Shown: positions 6,361 through 12,453 of the stretch, in pieces
How positions within the stretch are numbered: the first letter of the stretch is position 1
Layout of the letters: every line of letters starts with the position of its first letter
Made by a program: the position numbers and the translations under genes
Assembly (NCBI GenBank): GCA_021780585.1
Contig: JAJXYM010000380.1
Location: 1-18,209 of the forward strand
DNA length: 18,209 bases
Origin: Deltaproteobacteria bacterium
GTDB lineage: Bacteria > Desulfobacterota > Binatia > Binatales > Binataceae
Direction of reading: 5' to 3'
The notes under the pieces: model-generated
The model's input: only the letters and a program-made list of their open reading frames with translations
What the model was told of the DNA's origin: nothing
Databases searched by the model: none

Positions 6361-7275
6361 ATGAGCGATCGGATCGTCCTGTGTGACGTTTCGCCGCGCG
6401 ACGGCATTCAGAATGAAAAAATAATGTTGTCGTCCGCGCAAAAGGTTGAATTGATCCGCCGTCTCGCGGCCGCCGGGATGCGCTGGATCGAGGTGGCTTC
6501 CTTCGCCAGCCCCAAGTGGGTGCCGCAGATGGCCGATGCCGAGGAGGTGCTTCGTGTAGCGTTGACGATTCCGGGAATCCGCCCCATCGTCCTGGTGCTC
6601 AACGACCGCGGATATGATCGTGCCGTAAGCGCCGGAGCTCGCTATATCCGGCTGGTCGTCGCCTCCACGGACACGATGAACCAAAAGAACGCCAACGCGC
6701 TCCCGGAAGCGACCATGGCCGCGTACCGGCCGATTTTCATGCGGGCGCAACATGACGGCGTTGAACTCACCGGCACGATCGCGACGGCTTTCGGTTGTCC
6801 ATTCGAAGGGGCCGTTGATCCAGACCGTGTGATCGGTCTCGCGGCGCAATTCATCGACGCCGGGGTCACCGAGGTTGATTTCGCGGATACGGTGGGGATG
6901 GCCGTGCCGCCCCAAATCGATCGAATGCTCGGGCGCGCGCGCAAGGAATTTCCCGGCGTACGAATTGGTATCCACGTCCACAACACGCGTAACACCGGAC
7001 TCGCCAATGCCTACGCGGCCGTGCGCGCCGGTGCTGACGTGCTCGACGCATCGACGGGCGGGGCGGGCGGATGTCCTTTCGCGCCCAAGGCGACTGGCAA
7101 CATCCCGATGGACGACCTGGTTTTCATGCTCGAAGGGATGGGAATCGGGACCGGCGTGGATCTCGATAAGCTCGTCGAGACCTCTCGCTGGTTCGAGGAA
7201 TTGCTGCAGCATCCCCTGCCCGCGATGCTGCCGAAGGCGGGGCCGTGCTGGAAATCACCGCCGCCGCTGGCGTAA
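6361..7275 (+). CDS. mvaB: Hydroxymethylglutaryl-CoA lyase
   Basis: A 304-residue TIM-barrel lyase that cleaves HMG-CoA to acetyl-CoA and acetoacetate, the last step of leucine breakdown. All key residues of the family can be placed: Arg13-Asp14 in SPRDGIQNE, Glu44 in IEVASF, His205 and His207 in GIHVHNT (metal ligands), catalytic Cys238 in GGAGGCPFAPKATGN, and Asn247 (metal ligand). DFADTVGMAVP precedes them as expected. Length is normal (about 300). ATG at 6361 (MSDRIV) is preceded by a GGAAAGGATGGGGG purine run. An in-frame ATG at 6346 would add five residues and cannot be excluded. The Ala-Pro-Lys in place of the usual A-K/P-G-A after the Cys motif is minor. Genes for an enoyl-CoA hydratase and an acyl-CoA dehydrogenase follow, which fits branched-chain acyl-CoA degradation. 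Confidence 0.9.
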   Translation: MSDRIVLCDVSPRDGIQNEKIMLSSAQKVELIRRLAAAGMRWIEVASFASPKWVPQMADAEEVLRVALTIPGIRPIVLVLNDRGYDRAVSAGARYIRLVVASTDTMNQKNANALPEATMAAYRPIFMRAQHDGVELTGTIATAFGCPFEGAVDPDRVIGLAAQFIDAGVTEVDFADTVGMAVPPQIDRMLGRARKEFPGVRIGIHVHNTRNTGLANAYAAVRAGADVLDASTGGAGGCPFAPKATGNIPMDDLVFMLEGMGIGTGVDLDKLVETSRWFEELLQHPLPAMLPKAGPCWKSPPPLA

Positions 7276-7643
7276 GACCCTGACCGCGCGATCCGTGGGT
7301 TGCCACGCTTGTTGTCCCGCGCATGGCCTCGTTCGCCGTTCTCCTCGCACCCGAAGCAGCGCACGGCCGCCTTATCGGCGCTCTTCGACCGCCCTCGATC
7401 TGCGACACCGCCGCGTTTCGGTCATTCAGTGAAGCAGATCGTCACGGAGACAGCTGACACAATTGCCTGGCGTCGAGACGATCGGACCGGACCGGGCGCG
7501 CATTGAAAATCAAACCGGGGCAATTTGAGATTCGGCGCCTTGGCCATCGCGACATTCCACGTATTAATCGTGCTTTTCCAATATTGGCCGGGGGTTACGT
7601 CAGCGGCGAGCGCGGTCCAAACAGTAACTCAGGAGAGAGCAAA
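7276..7643 (+). other. Intergenic region, 368 bp
   Basis: No gene is supported if the hydratase starts at GTG 7644. The region holds a short hairpin just after the lyase stop (CGTGG-GTTG-CCACG, 7294-7307, followed by CTTGTTG), which could be a weak terminator. It also has a 7-bp inverted pair GATCGTC/GACGATC (7437-7443 and 7477-7483) and a candidate promoter at 7540-7567. An upstream in-frame extension of the hydratase from 7503 has no family similarity. Confidence 0.5.
7540..7567 (+). promoter_or_regulatory. Candidate promoter for the enoyl-CoA hydratase
   Basis: TTGGCC (7540-7545) and TATTAA (7562-7567) are spaced by 16 bp, about 77 bp before GTG 7644. The -10 box lies inside CACG-TATTAAT-CGTG, a short dyad that could also bind a regulator. 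Found by eye only. Confidence 0.3.
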
Positions 7644-8429
7644 GTGGATACTTTGAAACTGGATTGGCATCCGGGCAATCCGGGCATTGCCGTGGTGACT
7701 TTGAATCGTCCGGTCGCGCTCAACGCGATGAACACGCGAATGATCCAGGAGCTCCTGAACCTGCTTCGCGATCAGGCATTTAACGAGACGCTCCGCTGCA
7801 TGGTTCTCACCGGCGCTGGCAGCCGCGCATTTTCGACCGGCGGCGATCTCAAGGAACGCAACGGCATGAGCAACGACCAATGGCGGCGCCAGCATCATTT
7901 GATTGAAGAAACGTTCAAAGCCCTCTGGGACTTTCCGATCCCGATAATCGCCGCCGTCGAGGGCTTTGCATATGCGGGCGGATGCGAGCTTGCGCTCGGC
8001 GCCGATTTTATTGTCGCGTCGGCGACCGCCGAGTTCGCGCTCAAGGAGGTCACGCGTGGTATCCTCCCGGGAGGTGGCGGTCTGCAGAACCTCGCTCGCA
8101 GCATCGGCACACGCCGGGCGCGCGAGATGATCTACACCGGACGCGCTATAAACGCCGCGACCGCTTACGAGTGGGGATTGGTGAATCGTGTCGTCCCGGC
8201 TGGCGAGGCGTTCAAGAGCGCGCTCGAAACAGCCGTGCAAATCGCCGAAAGCGCGCCGATGGCGATCAGAATGGCCAAACTATCCACCGGCCGAGGTCAG
8301 GATTGCGACTCTACCACCGCGTACGCGCTCGATATCGCCGCTTACAATGTTCTTGTTGGTAGTGAAGATCGCCTGGAAGGCATCGCGGCGTTCAACGAGA
8401 AACGCAAGCCGCTATGGAAAAATCGTTAA
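7644..8429 (+). CDS. Enoyl-CoA hydratase/isomerase (crotonase) with both catalytic Glu
   Basis: A 261-residue crotonase-fold enzyme that hydrates trans-2-enoyl-CoA. GTG at 7644 is chosen: AGGAGAG at 7631-7637 gives good spacing and the protein then starts at the family's usual position, MDTLKLDWHPGNPGIAVVTL. The longer frame from 7503 adds 47 unrelated residues. The oxyanion-hole segments are RAFSTGGDLK (61-70) and AYAGGCELAL (109-118). Relative to rat enoyl-CoA hydratase, Glu115 (GGCELA) matches Glu144 and Glu135 (LKEVTRG) matches Glu164, with the expected 20-residue spacing, so hydratase chemistry is plausible. Between HMG-CoA lyase and an acyl-CoA dehydrogenase, it could be a methylglutaconyl-CoA hydratase. 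That is inference from context; a general enoyl-CoA hydratase is equally possible. Confidence 0.88.
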   Translation: MDTLKLDWHPGNPGIAVVTLNRPVALNAMNTRMIQELLNLLRDQAFNETLRCMVLTGAGSRAFSTGGDLKERNGMSNDQWRRQHHLIEETFKALWDFPIPIIAAVEGFAYAGGCELALGADFIVASATAEFALKEVTRGILPGGGGLQNLARSIGTRRAREMIYTGRAINAATAYEWGLVNRVVPAGEAFKSALETAVQIAESAPMAIRMAKLSTGRGQDCDSTTAYALDIAAYNVLVGSEDRLEGIAAFNEKRKPLWKNR

Positions 8430-8534
8430 CCGCCGGGACACGAAAGTTGCGAGAGGCGCTGCCTGTTCCTGAAGACAGGCGCGTTAGCCAGTCCCGGTCG
8501 GGTTTGCGCCGCGGCCGACCTCGATACGGTCAAG

Positions 8535-8560
8535 CGGCGCCCTCTTGGCGCCGATTTTAC
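8535..8560 (+). terminator. Candidate intrinsic terminator or attenuator
   Basis: CGGCGCC (8535-8541), loop CTCTT, GGCGCCG (8547-8553) is followed at once by ATTTTACTT. It lies about 105 bp after the hydratase stop and about 45 bp before the acyl-CoA dehydrogenase start. A second hairpin, GCCTGT-8 nt-ACAGGC, lies at 8461-8480. The first may end the hydratase transcript or lessen read-through into the dehydrogenase. Confidence 0.45.
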
Positions 8561-8597
8561 TTAGCCCTTACGTTATACGGCTTCGCTGGAGCAAATG

Positions 8598-9758
8598 ATG
8601 AACTTTGAATTTTCGGACGGCCAGAAAGAAATTCGCCGCGCGGTGGCGGCTCTGTGCGCTCGCTTCGGCAATGAATACTGGCGTTCGTGTGACGAGCGAA
8701 ATGCGTATCCCGACGAATTCGTGAAAACGATGACCGAAGCCGGCTGGCTGTCGGCTCTAATCCCGCAGGAATATGGCGGCGCCGGATTGGGGATGCTGGA
8801 CGCGTCGCTTATTCTGGAGGAGGTCAATCGCAGCGGCGGCAATGCGGTCGCTTGCCACGCTCAAATGTATACGATGGCGGCGATCCTGAAGCACGGGAGC
8901 GTTGAGCAGAAGCAACGATACCTGCCGCGCATCGCCTCCGGCGAACTGAGGTTGCAATCTTTCGGAGTCACCGAACCTGACGCGGGATCCGAAACTCCCA
9001 AAATCAAGACGTTCGCGCGCCTCGAGGGCGACAACTACATAATCAATGGGCAAAAGATTTTCACCTCGCGCTATCAGCACTCGGACATGCTCCTCCTGCT
9101 CGCGCGAACTACGCCATTCGACCAGGTAAAAAAGAAAACGGATGGCTTGAGCCTCTTCTTGGTAAACATCAAAGAAAGCGGAAGCGCGATCAAAGCTGTA
9201 CCGATCGCCACGATGGTCAACCATGGCACCAACCAGCTTTTCATTGATAACCTCGTGCTTCCGCGGGAGGCGCTGGTCGGTGAAGAGGGAAAGGGATTTT
9301 TCTGTCTGCTCAGTTCGCTAAATGCTGAACGGATTCTGGTCGCCAGCGAGTCAATTGGCGACGGCCGCTGGTTTGTCGATTACGCGACCCAATACGCCAA
9401 TCAGCGCCGCGTTTTTGATCGGCCGATCGGGATGAACCAGGGCGTGCAGTTTCCTATCGCCAAAGCCCATGTCGCAGTTGAGGCGGCGGATCTTATGAGA
9501 CTCAAGGCCGCTGCGCTGTTCGATGCTGGACTCCCGTGCGGAGCCGAAGCGAATATGGCGAAGTATCTGGCGACCGAAGCTGCCTGGGAGGCGGGAGAGG
9601 CCGCTATGGTTACCCTGGGAGGCTATGGATTTACCAAAGAATATCATGTTGAACGGAAATGGCGGGAGGCTCGCTTGTATCGCACCGCGCCGATAGCGAA
9701 CAATCTTGTGTTAAGTTACGTTGCGGAACATCTGCTTGGATTGCCGCGGTCGTACTAA
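8598..9758 (+). CDS. Acyl-CoA dehydrogenase with alternative catalytic Glu position
   Basis: A 386-residue FAD-dependent acyl-CoA dehydrogenase that introduces a 2,3 double bond into an acyl-CoA. ATG at 8598 is favoured over the adjacent ATG at 8595 because GGAG (8588-8591) is then 6 nt away. The FAD/acyl signature FGVTEPDAGSE lies at 122-132 (final Asp replaced by Glu) and the C-terminal flavin block GGYGFTKEYHVERKWREARL at 341-360. The usual catalytic 'YEGT' Glu is absent: the aligned position is Pro365 in YRTAPIANN. In the helix where long-chain and isovaleryl-CoA dehydrogenases carry their base, this protein has LNAERILVA with Glu244. It ends in LGLPRSY. With HMG-CoA lyase and a hydratase upstream, an isovaleryl- or other branched acyl-CoA role is possible but not proven. 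Confidence 0.88.
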   Translation: MNFEFSDGQKEIRRAVAALCARFGNEYWRSCDERNAYPDEFVKTMTEAGWLSALIPQEYGGAGLGMLDASLILEEVNRSGGNAVACHAQMYTMAAILKHGSVEQKQRYLPRIASGELRLQSFGVTEPDAGSETPKIKTFARLEGDNYIINGQKIFTSRYQHSDMLLLLARTTPFDQVKKKTDGLSLFLVNIKESGSAIKAVPIATMVNHGTNQLFIDNLVLPREALVGEEGKGFFCLLSSLNAERILVASESIGDGRWFVDYATQYANQRRVFDRPIGMNQGVQFPIAKAHVAVEAADLMRLKAAALFDAGLPCGAEANMAKYLATEAAWEAGEAAMVTLGGYGFTKEYHVERKWREARLYRTAPIANNLVLSYVAEHLLGLPRSY

Positions 9759-9781
9759 AATCCCGCGCTCGTTTGTTGGGA

Positions 9782-9804
9782 TACCCGCCCACGGTCGCCG
9801 GGTA
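9782..9804. terminator. Hairpin between convergent genes
   Basis: TACCCG (9782-9787) and CGGGTA (9799-9804) form a 6-bp stem with an 11-nt loop in the 71-bp gap between the acyl-CoA dehydrogenase and the beta-helix gene, which converge. There is no T-run, so it is a weak terminator candidate for either strand. Confidence 0.25.
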
Positions 9805-9810
9805 GGTTAA

Positions 9811-9858
9811 GAAAGGAGCGATATCTTGTCTAAACGAATTTACAGATTGTATTGTTAA
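9811..9858 (+). other. Orphan ribosome-binding site with a 10-codon frame
   Basis: AAAGGAG at 9812-9818 is 7 nt before TTG 9826, which opens a frame MSKRIYRLYC ending at TAA 9856-9858. The frame points into the 3' end of the minus-strand beta-helix gene. It looks like the start of a gene cut off by a rearrangement, or it is chance. No product is recognised. Confidence 0.25.
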
Positions 9859-10378
9859 TCAGCGATGGCCCCGTTGAGCCGGAGGGAACGCTGAAGTAAA
9901 TGTCTGCGCCGATATCGGAGTCGTTATTTATTATCAGGTTCTGCTGGATCAGCGGGTCGGAGTCATTGATCATTGCGATTCCGCCGCCCGCGGCTATCGG
10001 AGTTCCGGCCCCCGAAAAGACGCCCGTGACTGAGTTGCCGGCGATCAGGTTGTTCATTATCACTGGATGTCTCCCTGAATGTGGCGATATGCCGCCGCCA
10101 TCGCCACTGAGATACGTATTGTTCGTGATAATGTTGGAAAGGATCGTCGCGGTCGACGCGCCCTCAATCAGAATTCCCCCCGCCGCCACTGCCGCATACG
10201 TTCCCGGCGCGACGAGCACGACGTCGCCGGCGGACGCCGCGTTTATGGCGTCCTGGATCGTCGGCTCGTCAGCGGGAACGTTAATCGCGGCGGCGCGGAC
10301 CGGCGTCCAATAACCGATAAGCGCGGCGATAAGGACACCGGCCGCTATGCTTGGTCGGAATCGTCTCTGGGATGACAA
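9830..10378 (-). CDS. Secreted right-handed beta-helix (PbH1-type) protein, probably truncated
   Basis: A 182-residue exported protein. Residues 1-30 form a signal peptide: a basic start (QRRFRP), hydrophobic core AAGVLIAALIGYW and a probable cleavage near VRAAA. It is followed by INVPADEPTIQDAINAA and GDVVLVAPGTY, the classical opening of parallel beta-helix proteins. Asn-rich coils follow (ILSNIITNNTY, VIMNNLIAGNSV, PLIQQNLIINNDS, PSLINNTI). Such proteins usually run several hundred residues; this one stops at CKFV right after the fifth coil. The rungs normally lying between APGTY and GGILIEGAS also seem missing. The start is a TTG at 10378 with AAGGGG close by; no in-frame ATG exists at the N-terminus. 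It is more AT-rich than its neighbours. Probably a decayed or cut-down surface protein; binding partner unknown. Confidence 0.65.
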   Translation of the reverse strand: MSSQRRFRPSIAAGVLIAALIGYWTPVRAAAINVPADEPTIQDAINAASAGDVVLVAPGTYAAVAAGGILIEGASTATILSNIITNNTYLSGDGGGISPHSGRHPVIMNNLIAGNSVTGVFSGAGTPIAAGGGIAMINDSDPLIQQNLIINNDSDIGADIYFSVPSGSTGPSLINNTICKFV

Positions 10379-10668
10379 TAGCCCCTTAGGTCATTAAACC
10401 GGAAGTTTGATTATCGACTCTCAGCCCTTGCGAAGCGTAGTGCAAATACGCCCTGTTTCGCAATGAGTGGAGCGTTATCGCAAGCCATGGTCAGGCGCCG
10501 AACGCCTTGGGCTCTCGCGGGAACCGGCCGCTCCGACGAAGGACGTGTCGCGAAACGATGCGGGGCGACCCTCCCAAGCGTTCCCTTGGAGCATACGACG
10601 GCGGCTTGATAAGTGTGGGTCAGCCGCGTCGCCGCACGAGGCGCCGTGGCCCGCAGACGGGGAGAGAG

Positions 10669-11502
10669 ATGCTCAAGCGAGTCGACCGGGTACAAATCGT
10701 GGTGCGTGATCGCGACGAGGCGGCGCGTGCGGCGGGCGAGATCTTTGGCGCCGAGGTGGTCGGGAGCGACGCCTTACGAACGTTGGGCGTCAAACGCACG
10801 ACAGTGCGGGCGGGCGTCAGCACGATCGAGTTTCTCGAGATCGACGGCCCCGGTCCCGTGGCGAATTTCGCCGCGCGATGGGGTGGCGGACTATACGCCG
10901 CAGGCTTCGCTGTCGAAGACGTCGATCAGGCCGCCGCGCGGTTAACCGACAATGGCGTCAGGTTCGAGCGCGCCGCCGGCCAGCTTTTTCTTGACGCCGC
11001 GGCGACCTGTGGAATGCCGACGGTAATCAGCGCCCTGCGGAACCCGGCTCCGGTGGGCGCGATCAAATGGCTATATGAGGTGACCAATGTGGTCGCCGAC
11101 TGGCGTGCGACGGCGGAGCGCTATACGCGGATCTTCGGACTTGATCCGGCGAAGTATGTGCCTATTGAGCACGACGAGTTCGGCTATACCGGAACGCTCA
11201 CGATGTTCGACGCGCCCGCGCGACTCGATCGAATCGAGATTTCGCAACCGACCAAAGCGGCCGCGATGGGCCGGTTTCATCGCCGGCGCGGCGATTCGCT
11301 CTACATGTTTTATGTCGAGACCGCCGACGTTGAGGCGATCGCGGCGCGATTGTGGGAACGCGGCGGCCGCTTCACGCCCCGCAAGGAGGGTTTGCGCGAC
11401 GGCATGTGGCTCCATCCCACGGCGTTTTGCGGCGTGCTGGTGGGAGTCAGCCGCACCGACGTCGCCTGGCGATGGTCGGGAGATCCTGCGCGCGGCCGGT
11501 GA
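10669..11502 (+). CDS. Two-module VOC (glyoxalase/dioxygenase fold) protein
   Basis: A 277-residue protein with two tandem vicinal-oxygen-chelate modules. Module 1 (about 1-120) opens MLKRVDRVQIVVRDRDEAAR and includes IEFLEIDGPG and AAGFAVEDVDQAAARL. Module 2 (about 125-270) includes ADWRATAERYTRIFGLDP, DRIEISQP and YMFYVETADVEAIAARL. The ATG at 10669 has GGGGAG just upstream; the longer frame back to 10507 adds 54 low-complexity Arg/Gly residues. The usual metal-binding His at the first strand of each module is absent (Gln9 in module 1; Tyr-Glu in module 2), so the metal site may be altered. VOC members in acyl-CoA gene clusters can be epimerases or dioxygenases; the reaction here is unknown. 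It converges on the crotonase gene 24 bp away. Confidence 0.78.
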   Translation: MLKRVDRVQIVVRDRDEAARAAGEIFGAEVVGSDALRTLGVKRTTVRAGVSTIEFLEIDGPGPVANFAARWGGGLYAAGFAVEDVDQAAARLTDNGVRFERAAGQLFLDAAATCGMPTVISALRNPAPVGAIKWLYEVTNVVADWRATAERYTRIFGLDPAKYVPIEHDEFGYTGTLTMFDAPARLDRIEISQPTKAAAMGRFHRRRGDSLYMFYVETADVEAIAARLWERGGRFTPRKEGLRDGMWLHPTAFCGVLVGVSRTDVAWRWSGDPARGR

Positions 11503-11526
11503 TTCCGATTGCCGACGGGGCCGCGG

Positions 11527-12309
11527 CTAACGTCCCTTGAAGACGGCGTCGCGCTTTTCCAGGAAGGCCGAGATACCTTCGTTTTTGTCATCGGTTCCAT
11601 AGATTGTCGTAGCCAGAAAACTCTCGAACTCCAGCCCCGCGGCGAGCTCCATCTGGAGCCCCCGGCGCGCCGCGCGCTTGATCAGCGCGAGGCTGAGCGG
11701 CGCGCGTTTGGCGTAAACCTCAGCGACCGCACGGGCCGCCGCGAGCGCGCCGCCGGCGGGCGCGAGGCGATTTATCAGGCCGATACGCCAGGCCTCCGCC
11801 GCGCCGATCGGTTCCGCCGAGAACATCAGTTCGAGCGCGTTGGCGATTCCGACGATACGCGGCAGGCGCTGCGTTCCGCCCGCGCCCGGCACGGTGCCGA
11901 TCCGGGAGCTGGTGATCGCGAAGCTCGCGCCCGCGCCGGCGAAGCGCAGATCGCACGCCAGCGCCAGCTCGCATCCGCCGGTGATGCAATAACCTTCGAT
12001 CGCGGCGATCACCGGCTTGCCCAGCCGCTCGAGCGTCGCGGTGAGTTCGCGCCAGCGGCCGAAATACTCGATTCCCGCCGCCGGGGATTTGATCGCCAGC
12101 GCATCGTTGAGGTCAGCGCCGGCGGAGAAACCATCTTCGCCCCCGGTGATCACGAGCGCGCGCGCGTCGGCTTCGTTTTCGGCCCGCCGCGCCGCCGCGA
12201 TAATCTCGTCCATCATTTGGACGTTTATGGCGTTGCGCCGCTCGGGCCGGTTGAGCGTGATTATAAACGCCGGCCCTTCCCGGCGCGTGACGATAGTCTT
12301 GAAATCCAT
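11527..12309 (-). CDS. Enoyl-CoA hydratase/isomerase family protein lacking one catalytic Glu
   Basis: A 260-residue crotonase-fold protein. ATG at 12309 follows GGAGGAGGGAAG at ideal spacing. The CoA and oxyanion-hole segments are clear: NRPERRNAIN (20-29), GFSAGADLND (60-69) and GYCITGGCELALACD (106-120). Glu114 matches Glu144 of rat enoyl-CoA hydratase. Twenty residues on, where Glu164 should be, the sequence reads AITSSRIGTVPGAGGTQRLP with Ser134. The C-terminal trimer helix GISAFLEKRDAVFKG is intact. One-Glu crotonases can be isomerases, hydrolases or other enzymes, so 'hydratase' should not be assumed. It is divergent from the acyl-CoA dehydrogenase starting at 12454, and the shared 144-bp region may co-regulate them. 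Confidence 0.87.
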   Translation of the reverse strand: MDFKTIVTRREGPAFIITLNRPERRNAINVQMMDEIIAAARRAENEADARALVITGGEDGFSAGADLNDALAIKSPAAGIEYFGRWRELTATLERLGKPVIAAIEGYCITGGCELALACDLRFAGAGASFAITSSRIGTVPGAGGTQRLPRIVGIANALELMFSAEPIGAAEAWRIGLINRLAPAGGALAAARAVAEVYAKRAPLSLALIKRAARRGLQMELAAGLEFESFLATTIYGTDDKNEGISAFLEKRDAVFKGR

Positions 12310-12355
12310 TTCACTTCCCTCCTCCGCGCGCGTCCACGATGGCGGGGACTTTGAA

Positions 12356-12367
12356 TTCGCTTGCGAA
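12356..12367. promoter_or_regulatory. Inverted repeat in a divergent promoter region, possible operator
   Basis: TTCGC-TT-GCGAA (12356-12367) lies about 47 bp before the crotonase start and 87 bp before the dehydrogenase start. It is the only clear dyad of operator size in the 144-bp divergent gap and overlaps AACGTT at 12366-12371. No repressor gene is adjacent. Confidence 0.22.
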
Positions 12368-12441
12368 CGTTGCTACAGCGGCTCCATGACGCAATCTGAA
12401 TTTGCCGCCGCGCCGCGTTGCCGCCCGCGCGCGTCCGGCCG

Positions 12442-12453
12442 CGGGGCGCCCCG
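12442..12453. repeat. 12-bp perfect palindrome abutting a start codon
   Basis: CGGGGCGCCCCG ends one base before ATG 12454 of the acyl-CoA dehydrogenase and occupies the place where a Shine-Dalgarno sequence would be. In RNA it could only pair with itself through a very tight loop or between molecules. It may simply reflect the GC-rich leader. Confidence 0.4.

Noticed and set aside
5895..6407. 170-codon minus-strand frame in the divergent gap
   Set aside because: Strongly Arg-rich, overlaps the HMG-CoA lyase start, no recognisable domain or ribosome-binding site.
6325..7212. 295-codon minus-strand frame opposite HMG-CoA lyase
   Set aside because: The lyase catalytic residues are all in the plus frame; the antisense frame resembles no family.
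7437..7483. GATCGTC / GACGATC inverted pair
   Set aside because: The arms are 33 bp apart, too far for a typical operator or terminator stem, and short enough to occur by chance.
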